Part shown: piece after piece, positions 1-6,484 of the stretch | How positions within the stretch are numbered: the first letter of the stretch is position 1 | How the letters are laid out: every line of letters begins with the position of its first letter | Assembly: GCA_030037695.1 (NCBI GenBank) | Contig: JASHQF010000143.1 | Coordinates: 1-11,996, forward strand | Source of the DNA: Thermoplasmata archaeon | GTDB lineage: Archaea; Thermoplasmatota; Thermoplasmata; Lutacidiplasmatales; UBA184 | Direction: 5' to 3' | Length of the DNA stretch: 11,996 nt | The notes under the pieces: generated by a model | Told to the model about the DNA's origin: nothing | Database searches by the model: none | Seen by the model: the letters and a program-made list of their open reading frames with translations, nothing else | Translations under genes and position numbers: made by a program

Positions 1-87
1 GAACGCCGCGCGCGAGCGCAGCCCTTCGGCTTGCGCCGCGCGGTAGTACGGATCGCGCCGCCGCTCGGCCCGGAAGCGACGGCTCAT
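1..87 (-). CDS. FtsJ/RlmE-family rRNA 2'-O-methyltransferase, N-terminal part
   Basis: Only the first 29 codons are present; the gene runs off the left edge. It starts at an ATG at 87. The peptide includes RRDPYYRAAQAEGLRSRAAF, which matches the N-terminal signature of the FtsJ/RlmE family (archaeal and bacterial members show a DPYY...A...G.RSRA-F/Y stretch before the SAM-binding fold). In this family the enzyme methylates the 2'-OH of a ribose in 23S rRNA, using S-adenosylmethionine. The catalytic K-D-K-E residues lie outside the window, so activity cannot be judged. A TATA-like element at 108-117 is about 25 bases upstream of the ATG, which would give a nearly leaderless transcript. The call rests on one short motif. 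Confidence 0.62.
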   Translation of the reverse strand, partial: MSRRFRAERRRDPYYRAAQAEGLRSRAAF

Positions 88-107
88 GGGGGGTCGGAGC
101 GGACCGG

Positions 108-117
108 CCTACTTAGG
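108..117 (-). promoter_or_regulatory. TATA-like promoter element of the FtsJ-like gene
   Basis: Minus-strand CCTAAGTAGG lies in the short spacer between the tRNA 3' end and the ATG at 87. Its centre is about 25 bases from that ATG, the usual distance from an archaeal TATA box to the transcription start, so the mRNA would be leaderless or nearly so. The match to a TATA consensus is only partial. Confidence 0.35.
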
Positions 118-131
118 GCCGGCGCGGCCGA

Positions 132-206
132 TGGGGCCGTCCGAATTTGAATCGGAGTCTCTTGCACCCCAAGCAAGAAGGATGGTCCAAGCTACCCCAC
201 GGCCCC
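132..206 (-). tRNA. tRNA-Pro (anticodon GGG)
   Basis: Read on the minus strand from 206, this folds as a complete cloverleaf. The acceptor stem is GGGGCCG (206-200) with CGGCCCC (139-133), 7 of 7 pairs. The D-arm carries the GG of the loop. The anticodon stem is CTTGC/GCAAG around the loop TTGGGGT, with anticodon GGG at 170-168 followed by G37, which is standard for proline. The T-arm is TCCGA-TTCAAAT-TCGGA with five perfect pairs. The discriminator base is A at 132 and CCA is not encoded, as is usual in archaea. No intron is seen. The gene sits head-to-tail between the FtsJ-like gene and a small membrane protein. Confidence 0.95.
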
Positions 207-240
207 GCGGCCCGCCGGGGCGCGCCGACCCGGCTCCTGA

Positions 241-249
241 GGATAATGC
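241..249 (-). promoter_or_regulatory. TATA-like promoter element of tRNA-Pro
   Basis: Minus-strand GCATTATCC, preceded by the purine-rich GGGAAA (a BRE-like position), is the only AT-rich patch in the spacer upstream of the tRNA. A start about 26 bases downstream would fall near 218, leaving a short 5' leader of about 12 bases for RNase P to remove. Confidence 0.4.
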
Positions 250-269
250 TTTCCCGGGGCGGACCGCCG

Positions 270-446
270 CTAGTGGACGAACCACCAGACGGTGATCCCG
301 ACCACCGCGATGACCACCGTATTGACGAGCGAGAGCCAGAAGAACCCCCAGAGCTCCGCGCGCCCCTCCTCGGGGGTCACGTGGGCCGCCGGGATCGAAC
401 CGCCCGGGGTCGGGGTGTACGGGGTCCGGTACGCCGGCGCGCTCAT
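270..446 (-). CDS. 58-residue single-helix membrane protein
   Basis: ATG at 446, stop TAG at 272-270. The first 30 residues are polar and proline-rich (two PYTP-like repeats, then a PEEGR turn). Residues 31-57 form one hydrophobic helix rich in Trp and Phe (WGFFWLSL ... VWWFV), ending almost at the C-terminus. Size and shape resemble the one-helix accessory subunits of archaeal and Thermus-type terminal oxidases, but I cannot assign it to a named family. A TATA-like box at 471-480, centred about 29 bases upstream of the ATG, suggests a leaderless, independently started transcript, although the gene follows the heme synthesis genes on the same strand. The clean reading frame, the coherent helix and the correctly spaced promoter support a real gene. 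Confidence 0.7.
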   Translation of the reverse strand: MSAPAYRTPYTPTPGGSIPAAHVTPEEGRAELWGFFWLSLVNTVVIAVVGITVWWFVH

Positions 447-470
447 CGTTCGAGCGAGCGCGCTCCGGGT

Positions 471-480
471 TCTTATCGGA
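471..480 (-). promoter_or_regulatory. TATA-like promoter element of the 58-residue protein
   Basis: Minus-strand TCCGATAAGA lies in the 49-base spacer between the stop of the upstream gene and the ATG at 446. Its centre is about 29 bases before the ATG, which suits a leaderless archaeal mRNA. Confidence 0.48.
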
Positions 481-495
481 TCGGTCCGTCCCGCC

Positions 496-1212
496 CTAGG
501 CGGCGAACCAGGGGACCCGGCCCGCCGGACCCGTCGGCTTCAGGACGAGCAGGTGGAGGCTCGCCCCGGCGTCCCCCGGCGCGTAGGAGTCCCGCTGCGC
601 GAGCTGGTAGAGGACGAACAAGGCGTCCTCGTCGCTCCGGACGTTGAGCGAGCGCTGGACGTCCAGGCCGAACCGCTCCCGAAGCAACCGGAGCATCTCC
701 TCGAAGTCGATCTGCCCCGTGCCCTCGACCGCCTGCGCCCGACGGAACAGCCCGGCCACGACCCCCGTGGCGATCCGGAGTACCTCCCGCGGAGCCGCGA
801 TGCGGAGCTGGAAGTGCGCGGCCTCCTCGCCGCGGGTGCGGGCGGGCATCACCAGGATCGACACTTCGGGGTCGATCGCGCCGGCCCCGCGCCGGGCGAG
901 ATGCTCCCAGGCGACGTCGGCGAGGGAATCGCTCGGGGTGACGAAGATCGCGCGGGGAAGGCGGCCGCCGCCCGAGCGGGCCGCCGCGAGCCATCGGTCG
1001 ATGCGGGCGGACAGTTCGGCCCGGTCGTCCGGCGGGACGAACACCGGGAACGTGCGCCGCGGGATCCCCGCTTCCTGGACCCAGAACGACGCCTCGAGCT
1101 CCCGGGACCGGGCCCCGGCCGGTACCCGGGCGTACCCGAGCTTCTTCAGCACGTGCTCCGCATCCCTCAGCCGGTCGGGGCTCGGCGCCCCGGCGTCGCT
1201 CGGCTCGGCCAT
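496..1212 (-). CDS. Unrecognised soluble protein downstream of ctaB
   Basis: This is a 238-residue protein of unknown function. The frame stays open to an ATG at 1260, but I prefer the ATG at 1212. A TATA-like element at 1238-1247 lies about 29 bases upstream of 1212, which fits a leaderless start, and the extra 16 residues of the longer form are Pro/Arg-rich and look like translated promoter. No signal peptide or membrane helix is visible. The sequence alternates short hydrophobic strands (FPVFVP, RAIFVTP, VSILVMPA, LHLLVLKP) with charged helices, suggesting an alpha/beta fold. I see no catalytic motif and no metal-binding cysteine cluster. It follows ctaB closely (4 bases from the longer start), so read-through from the respiratory operon is possible besides its own promoter. 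The function is left open. Confidence 0.78.
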   Translation of the reverse strand: MAEPSDAGAPSPDRLRDAEHVLKKLGYARVPAGARSRELEASFWVQEAGIPRRTFPVFVPPDDRAELSARIDRWLAAARSGGGRLPRAIFVTPSDSLADVAWEHLARRGAGAIDPEVSILVMPARTRGEEAAHFQLRIAAPREVLRIATGVVAGLFRRAQAVEGTGQIDFEEMLRLLRERFGLDVQRSLNVRSDEDALFVLYQLAQRDSYAPGDAGASLHLLVLKPTGPAGRVPWFAA

Positions 1213-1237
1213 CCGGCGGATACGAGGGGCCCGCGGG

Positions 1238-1247
1238 GGATAAGCTT
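1238..1247 (-). promoter_or_regulatory. TATA-like promoter element before the unrecognised gene
   Basis: Minus-strand AAGCTTATCC is centred about 29 bases before the ATG at 1212. It decides the start choice: if transcription begins at the A of that ATG, the longer reading from 1260 would not be made from this promoter. Confidence 0.42.
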
Positions 1248-1264
1248 CGCGCGGTGGCATCCCG

Positions 1265-2200
1265 CTACCAGCCGGCCGAAACGCCCGAGCGGACGAGGAG
1301 GGCGCTCACCGCGACCGCGACGACGATCCCGAGGAGGTAGGGCCCCGAGACGAGGAACCCTCGCCGCGCCGCCCGCGGCGTGACCTCGCGGGCGAGCGGC
1401 CAGGTCGCCGCGAGGAAGACGACCCCGAGCGCGATCACCGCGACGCCGATCGGCCAGGCGAGCGCGCCGGTCGCCGCGAGGAGGACCGCCGCGGGAACGA
1501 GCAGCGCGGCCGAGACGACGACGACCTTGCCGGAGAAGGCGGCGTCGTCCATCCGGGGGAGCATCGGGAGGCGCGCTCGGGCGTAGTCGTCGCGCAGGAG
1601 GAGCGCGAGGCTCCAGAAGTGCGGCGGGGTCCACAGGAAGACGAGGAGGGCGAGGGCGAGCGCCCCCGGCGTCCACGCGCCCACCGCCGCGGCGCTGCCG
1701 GCGAGCACGGGGGCGCTGCCCGCGAACCCTCCGATCACGATGTTCCAGGTCGTCCGACGCTTCAGCCACGCCGTGTACACGACGACGTAGGTGATCCCGC
1801 CGAGGGCGATCGACAGCCCCGTGAGCGGGTTGAGGGCGAGCGTCGCGCCGACGACCCCGCCGACGAGGAGCGCCGCGCCGCCGACGGCGACCGCCCCGTC
1901 CCGGCCGATCCGGCTCGCGGGCAGCGGGCGCCCCCGCGTGCGGCGCATCCGCGCGTCGACGTCCCGGTCGAGGTAGTGGTTGAGCGCCGCCGCCCCCGAG
2001 CTCGCCGCCGCCCCGGTGAGGACGAGGAGCCCGAGCCGGACGAGATCGATCGCGCGGGGCTCGGCGACCAGGAACCCTCCGACCGCGACCGCGACGATCA
2101 GCGCGGTGATCCCGGGTTTGCCGAGGGAGACGATCTCCCCCACGCGGAGCCGCGGGCGGGCCGCGGTCGACGCCCCCTCCGCCTCGGTCGTACCGGACAT
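1265..2200 (-). CDS. ctaB: Protoheme IX farnesyltransferase (heme O synthase)
   Basis: This UbiA-family membrane prenyltransferase adds a farnesyl group to heme B, giving heme O for the aa3-type oxidase encoded just upstream. The length, 311 residues, is normal. The diagnostic Asp-rich motif is complete at residues 74-94 (NHYLDRDVDARMRRTRGRPL). It is followed by YTAWLKR (142-148), by LWTPPHFWSLAL (189-200) and by DDYARARLPMLP (204-215), all typical of CtaB/CyoE. Multiple hydrophobic helices fill the rest. The ATG at 2200 lies 28 bases after the ctaA stop, the widest gap between tatC and ctaB, but there is no evident promoter in it, so co-transcription is likely. No anomaly is seen; the assignment is secure. 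Confidence 0.95.
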   Translation of the reverse strand: MSGTTEAEGASTAARPRLRVGEIVSLGKPGITALIVAVAVGGFLVAEPRAIDLVRLGLLVLTGAAASSGAAALNHYLDRDVDARMRRTRGRPLPASRIGRDGAVAVGGAALLVGGVVGATLALNPLTGLSIALGGITYVVVYTAWLKRRTTWNIVIGGFAGSAPVLAGSAAAVGAWTPGALALALLVFLWTPPHFWSLALLLRDDYARARLPMLPRMDDAAFSGKVVVVSAALLVPAAVLLAATGALAWPIGVAVIALGVVFLAATWPLAREVTPRAARRGFLVSGPYLLGIVVAVAVSALLVRSGVSAGW

Positions 2201-2228
2201 CGGCCCCCGGTCGCCTCGGGCAGGACCC

Positions 2229-2795
2229 CTAGCCCGGCTCCGGCACCGGAGCCCCCGGGGTCGCCGGGGCGGGGACCTCGGGCACGGTCGCGGCGGGAGG
2301 GTCGGGCTCGGTCGCCCGGACCGCCCAGACGATCCAGCGCCGCGGGATCTCGCGCAGGTTCGCGAGCAGGGTGAGGATGAGGAGGAGCCCGAAGAGGGCC
2401 GTCGCGATCCCGAGATGGACCAGGATCAGGACGAGGTCGAGCCGGCTCTCGACCACCGCCCCCCCGAGCAGCGCCTCGGCGAAGACGAGCGTGACGGCCC
2501 CGAGGGAGAGGCGGACGAGCACCGGGCGCGCGCGCTCGAACAGGAGAGCGAGCACCGCGACCGACGCGACCCCGAGCCCGAGGACGAACGCGGAGACCCG
2601 GTGCGCCCACTCGACCGACGCGGCCGAGTTCGCGCTCGGGAACACCCCGAGCGCCGCGTAGCACGTCGGCCAGTGGGGGCAGGCGAGCCCGTCCCCGCGG
2701 GCCATCACCGTACCGCCGAACAGGATCGTGACGTAGCAGAGGAACGCGGCGACCGCCGTGGCCGCGCGGAACGCGTCGTGGCCCCGCAGCCCCAT
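2229..2795 (-). CDS. ctaA: Heme A synthase, compact archaeal form
   Basis: CtaA oxidises the C8 methyl of heme O to a formyl group, giving heme A. This protein has 188 residues with four clear membrane helices, against roughly 300 residues and eight helices in bacteria. Such half-size versions are known in archaea such as Aeropyrum pernix and probably act as dimers. Visible signatures are the extracytoplasmic cysteine pair C39-C45 (CPHWPTC), the EXXHR motif at 62-66 (EWAHR), and a second histidine at 127 (VHLGIA) as likely heme ligand. The C-terminal ~25 residues are a Pro/Ala-rich tail. The ATG at 2795 is 4 bases after the oxidase subunit I stop, and heme O synthase follows, so the operon couples the oxidase to its own cofactor synthesis. 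Confidence 0.92.
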   Translation of the reverse strand: MGLRGHDAFRAATAVAAFLCYVTILFGGTVMARGDGLACPHWPTCYAALGVFPSANSAASVEWAHRVSAFVLGLGVASVAVLALLFERARPVLVRLSLGAVTLVFAEALLGGAVVESRLDLVLILVHLGIATALFGLLLILTLLANLREIPRRWIVWAVRATEPDPPAATVPEVPAPATPGAPVPEPG

Positions 2796-2799
2796 CGTC

Positions 2800-4482
2800 C
2801 TACGGCCCCTCCGGGGCAGCGGCGCTCGGGATCGCGACGGGCGCGCGGCGGGGGAGCGGGGCCGGCGCAGGGGTCGGTCCGGTCATCGTCGACGGGAGCG
2901 GCTCGCCCCACGGGTCGGCCGTGGTGACCGGGTCGCCCGCGTAGTAGGAGTAGACCATGTTGAACAGGAAGACGAGCTGGCCGATCCCGAAGATGTAGGC
3001 GCCCATCGTGGACAGGAAGTTGAGCAGCTGGAAGTTGCCGGTCCAGAGGTACGTGTAGACCCGCCGGGGCATCCCCTCGGACCCCAGGAGGAACATCGGG
3101 AACAGCAGGAGGTTCACCCCGACGTACGACAGGAGGAAGTGCAGGTGGCCGAGCCGCTGGTTGTACCAGCGGCGCGTGAGGATCGGGTAGTAGAAGTAGA
3201 TCCCGGCGAAGATCGCCATCAGCGTCCCGCCCAGCAGGATGTAGTGGAAGTGGGCGACCACGAAGTACGTCCCGTGGTAGAGGTAGTCGATCGGGATCGA
3301 GGCGAGCATGAGGCCGGAGAGGCCGCCGATGACGAAGCCGGTCACGAAGGCGACCGAGAACCACATCGGCAGCGCCATCCAGATCCGGCCGCCCCAGAGC
3401 GTCGCGACCCAGTTGAACGTCTTGACCGCCGACGGGACCGCGATCGCCATCGTGCTCAGCATGAAGACGAACCGCACGTTCGTCGCGATCCCCGTGACGA
3501 ACATGTGGTGCTCCCAGACCGCGAAGGAGAGGACGGCGAACACCCCGAGCGAGATCGCCATCGCCCCGTAGCCGAAGATGTCCTTGCGCGCGAGCTTCGG
3601 GATGACGGTCGAGATGATCCCGAACGCGGGCAGGACCATGATGTAGACCTCGGGGTGCGCGAAGAACCAGAAGATGTTCTGGTAGAGGAGCGCCCCGCCG
3701 AGCGGCGTCCCGTTCGCGGCCGCGAGGATGTGCGTCCCGAAGACCCGGTCCGAGAGGACGAACGTGAGGGCGATCGAGAGCGACGGGAGCGCGAAGATGA
3801 GCAGGACCGAGTTGATCAGGGTCGCCCAGACGAACAGGGGCATGTTCCAGTACTCCACGCCGGGCGCCCGGTGCTTGACGATCGTGACGAGGAAGTTGAC
3901 CGCCCCGAGCATCGAGGAGACGGTGAGGATGTGCAACCCGAGGATCCAGAGGTTGATCCCGTTCCCGGGCAGGTCGACCGAGAGCGGTACGTATCCCGTC
4001 CATCCGGCGTTCGCGTTGGAGAGGATCAGGATCACCCCCGCGGGCGGGATCAGCCAGAACGCGATCGCGTTGATCCGGGGGAGCGCCATCTCCCGCGAGC
4101 CAATCATCGACGGCACGAGGTAGTTGCCGAACCCGGCGAGGGTCGGCATCACGAACATGAAGATCATCAGGACCCCGTGCATGGTGAACAGCGTCGAGTA
4201 GACGTTCGGCGAGATGCCGAGCGTGGTCTGGGGGTCGAGGCCGAGGCCCTGGACGAGGCCGAGGTCGGTCCGGATCAGCGTCGCGTAGATCCCGCCGATG
4301 AAGAAGAACAGGATCCCGGTCGCGATGTACATGAGGCCGATCTTCTTGTGGTCGGTCGTGAACAGCCACTTCTTCATCGCCCCCACGAGCCACGTCCCGC
4401 GGTAGGTCAGCACCGCGAGGACGAACGCCGCGAACCCCGCGACGAGGGCGATCAGGATCGGGGTCGCACCGAGGTTGGTCAC
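2800..4482 (-). CDS. coxA: Cytochrome c oxidase subunit I (heme-copper oxidase, A-type)
   Basis: Catalytic subunit of 560 residues with twelve predicted helices; it reduces O2 to water and pumps protons. All metal ligands are present: low-spin heme a by H102 and H413, high-spin heme by H411, CuB by H276, H325 and H326. Y280 is the partner for the His-Tyr crosslink. HPEVY places E278 at the end of the D-channel, the mark of A1-type enzymes. The K-channel has S351 and K354. The D-channel entrance residue, usually Asp, is E131 (SREMALPRIN), with N120 and N138 kept. The tail after 520 is Pro/Ala-rich. The start is a GTG at 4482 with a strong GGGAGGGAGG Shine-Dalgarno stretch directly upstream. 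Subunit II is not in this operon but on the opposite strand at 11178-11793; no subunit III is seen in the window. Confidence 0.97.
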   Translation of the reverse strand: MTNLGATPILIALVAGFAAFVLAVLTYRGTWLVGAMKKWLFTTDHKKIGLMYIATGILFFFIGGIYATLIRTDLGLVQGLGLDPQTTLGISPNVYSTLFTMHGVLMIFMFVMPTLAGFGNYLVPSMIGSREMALPRINAIAFWLIPPAGVILILSNANAGWTGYVPLSVDLPGNGINLWILGLHILTVSSMLGAVNFLVTIVKHRAPGVEYWNMPLFVWATLINSVLLIFALPSLSIALTFVLSDRVFGTHILAAANGTPLGGALLYQNIFWFFAHPEVYIMVLPAFGIISTVIPKLARKDIFGYGAMAISLGVFAVLSFAVWEHHMFVTGIATNVRFVFMLSTMAIAVPSAVKTFNWVATLWGGRIWMALPMWFSVAFVTGFVIGGLSGLMLASIPIDYLYHGTYFVVAHFHYILLGGTLMAIFAGIYFYYPILTRRWYNQRLGHLHFLLSYVGVNLLLFPMFLLGSEGMPRRVYTYLWTGNFQLLNFLSTMGAYIFGIGQLVFLFNMVYSYYAGDPVTTADPWGEPLPSTMTGPTPAPAPLPRRAPVAIPSAAAPEGP

Positions 4483-4495
4483 GGCCTCCCTCCCG

Positions 4496-4861
4496 TCATA
4501 CGAGCAACCCCGCGAGGAGGTAGGCGATCGCGCCGGCGGCGAGCACCACCACCACGACCTTCACGAACAGGACCTGGGCCTCGAGCGTGACGGGCCCGGG
4601 GGCCGTCGGGGCGACGTGGCGGCCGAGCGGCCAGGTGCGGTACGTCCGGTCGAGGACGTGGAACAGCACCGCCCCCATGAGCGCCATCAAGGCGATCGCG
4701 TAGCCGAACGACGACTGGGCGCCCGGCGACGTGAGGGGCCCGAGCCGGATCGCGTAGGCGACGAGGACCGCGATACCGGCGAGCATGAGGAGGGTGATCG
4801 CCGAGTAGAGGCCGAGCGTCCGGGCCCGCAGGTGGGCGAGCCCCGTCTCGAGGTCACTCAA
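4496..4861 (-). CDS. Small three-helix membrane protein between cytochrome b and coxA
   Basis: A 121-residue protein with three hydrophobic segments at about 17-39, 50-70 and 94-120. I do not recognise the family. The first ~15 residues are charged and helical (DLETGLAHLRAR), and a basic loop (LDRTYRTWPLGRH) separates helices 2 and 3. The best start is a TTG at 4861, within an 8-base overlap with the end of the upstream 88-residue gene; no in-frame ATG occurs before the first helix. The overlap implies translational coupling. Its place between cytochrome b and oxidase subunit I, with no subunit III gene seen, makes it a candidate structural subunit of the oxidase or of a bc-oxidase supercomplex. 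That is inference from position only. Confidence 0.82.
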   Translation of the reverse strand: MSDLETGLAHLRARTLGLYSAITLLMLAGIAVLVAYAIRLGPLTSPGAQSSFGYAIALMALMGAVLFHVLDRTYRTWPLGRHVAPTAPGPVTLEAQVLFVKVVVVVLAAGAIAYLLAGLLV

Positions 4862-5120
4862 ACAGCTCCACCCTCCGGTGGGGGACGCCCCGGACCCGAT
4901 CGACCCGGTAGAGGATCCCGGCCATGAGCAGGAAGATCACGACGGCGCCGATCGACCCGAGGACGAGCGGGACCGCGCCGAGGAGGTCGCCCGCGGCGAG
5001 GCCGGTGACGCCGTAGACCGCGGCGGCCATCAGCACGGTGCCGAAGACGAGGAGCACCGCGAGGGTCCCCCAGAGCGCGCCCGACGACGGGCGGGGTTCG
5101 CTCTCGGCCGGCTCGCTCAC
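4854..5120 (-). CDS. Small two-helix membrane protein after cytochrome b
   Basis: An 88-residue protein with hydrophobic segments at about 15-38 and 45-69, a short acidic N-terminus and a basic, then acidic, C-terminus (YRVDRVRGVPHRRVELFE). Not assigned to a known family. It begins with GTG at 5120, overlapping the TGA of cytochrome b by four bases (GTGA), the classic sign of coupled translation. The same spacing is used where the Rieske gene begins, which supports this start. It ends by overlapping the next small membrane gene by eight bases. Position suggests an accessory subunit of the quinol-oxidising or oxidase complex. It contains no heme-binding CXXCH and no cysteines. Confidence 0.82.
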   Translation of the reverse strand: MSEPAESEPRPSSGALWGTLAVLLVFGTVLMAAAVYGVTGLAAGDLLGAVPLVLGSIGAVVIFLLMAGILYRVDRVRGVPHRRVELFE

Positions 5121-6475
5121 GGGCCCGTCGCCTCCGCGGCCCCGACGTTCGGCGCCGCACCCGCCCGGACCCGGGTCGGTCCGTAGGCCCCCACGAACGC
5201 GGGGGCCCGCGCCGCGAGCCGGCGGCGGTAGCTACGGACGTACCGCCAGTGGAACAGCCCGAAGACGAGTGCGTTGACGAGGAAGATCGGCGCGATCGTC
5301 TCGACGACCGTCATCGGGAAGATCTGGACGCCCGGGGTCTCCCCGCCCCAGACCGTCATCAGGACGAAGAAGCCGAGGAGCGAGGTGCCGAGCCAGACGA
5401 AGAACGGCCGGTCCCGCGGGTGGGTCCGCTTGGAGAGATCGAGGAACGGGACGAACAGGATGAACAGGAGGATCGCGGTCGTCGCGCCGATCGCGATCAC
5501 GGGGGTCACGCCCACGAAGTCGACGAGCTTGAACAGCCAGAGGAAGTACCAGTCCGGTTCGGTGACCCCCGGGGTCACCGCCAGGTTCCCCACGTACGTG
5601 GGGAGCTGCCAGGGCCAGAGCGCGGCGATGCCGAAGAGGACCCCGACGTAGAGCAGGGCCCACTTGCCGATGTAGAACAGGATGTGCGGCATGAACGGGA
5701 CCTGCGACTTGCTCTCCTTGTCGGTGAACCGCCGCCGCTGGAGCGGATCGGACGAGGCGGGCGGGGCGATCCCGTGCGACTCGAACAGCGCGATGTGCGC
5801 GTACAGGAGGGCCCCGAGCGCGAGCGGGATCAGGAGCACGTGCGCGTCGAACATCCGGGAGAGCAGCCCCTGGCTCGTTCCGTCAGCCAAGAGGAACGGT
5901 CCGAGCAGCGGCCCGAACGTGGGCAGGCGGAGCGCGAGGACGAGCCCGACGTTCGTCGCGTTGTAGGAGAGCTGGGTGTACGGGAGCAGGTAGCCCGTGA
6001 ACCCCATCCCGAGGGTGAGGAGCATGAGGAGCGTCCCCACCATCCAGGAGAATTCCCGGGGCGCCTTGTAGACGCCGAGGTAGTAGCCCCGGAAGAAGTG
6101 CACGAACATGAGGAAGATCATCGCGTAGGCCCCGTAGAGGTGGGTCGACAGCAGCAGCGAGCCCATCGGGACGGAGTGGATGATGTAGTACGTCGAGCAC
6201 CACGCCGCCGGCGCGGGCGAGAGGGTCCCGGTCGCCTGGCCGCAGGCGAGGTACGTCGCGCTCGTCGACGTGCTCGGTTCGTAGTACAGGAGGAGGAGGG
6301 CGCCGGTCAGCACCTGGAAGAAGAACGCGTTCGCGACGAACGCCCCGGTCCAGTACGACGGCTTGAACGAGAACTCGGGCTGGGGCCGGAGGGCCCACCG
6401 CCGCATCGCCGTGCGGTCCTCGACGAACCCCCAGATCCTGTTGAGGGTCCGGTTGTACCAGTTCGCGAACGACAT
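5117..6475 (-). CDS. Cytochrome b of the quinol-oxidising bc-type complex
   Basis: A 452-residue full-length cytochrome b, not split as in b6/subunit IV. It moves electrons from quinol across two b hemes. Ligand pairs are H112/H126 (13 residues between) and H212/H227 (14 between). The Qo-site motif is PDWY (307-310), a known variant of PEWY. About eight membrane helices are visible. An extracytoplasmic insertion between the first two helices (about 66-98) carries C78 and C93, which could form a disulfide; they are not heme-c motifs. The C-terminal ~35 residues are basic, then Ala/Gly-rich. ATG at 6475 has an AGGAG Shine-Dalgarno that overlaps the Rieske stop codon (TAGGAG), so translation is probably coupled. 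The partners are the Rieske gene directly upstream and the oxidase downstream. Confidence 0.95.
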   Translation of the reverse strand: MSFANWYNRTLNRIWGFVEDRTAMRRWALRPQPEFSFKPSYWTGAFVANAFFFQVLTGALLLLYYEPSTSTSATYLACGQATGTLSPAPAAWCSTYYIIHSVPMGSLLLSTHLYGAYAMIFLMFVHFFRGYYLGVYKAPREFSWMVGTLLMLLTLGMGFTGYLLPYTQLSYNATNVGLVLALRLPTFGPLLGPFLLADGTSQGLLSRMFDAHVLLIPLALGALLYAHIALFESHGIAPPASSDPLQRRRFTDKESKSQVPFMPHILFYIGKWALLYVGVLFGIAALWPWQLPTYVGNLAVTPGVTEPDWYFLWLFKLVDFVGVTPVIAIGATTAILLFILFVPFLDLSKRTHPRDRPFFVWLGTSLLGFFVLMTVWGGETPGVQIFPMTVVETIAPIFLVNALVFGLFHWRYVRSYRRRLAARAPAFVGAYGPTRVRAGAAPNVGAAEATGP

Positions 6476-6484
6476 CCCCCGCTC

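Noticed and set aside
86..295. Open frame on plus across the tRNA
   Set aside because: It runs through a perfect tRNA-Pro cloverleaf on the other strand and has no recognisable protein features.
2758..4590. A 610-codon open frame on the plus strand opposite coxA
   Set aside because: It is made almost wholly of D, E, R, P, V and H and mirrors the GC-rich third positions of coxA; coxA has complete catalytic motifs in the other strand, so this is a shadow.
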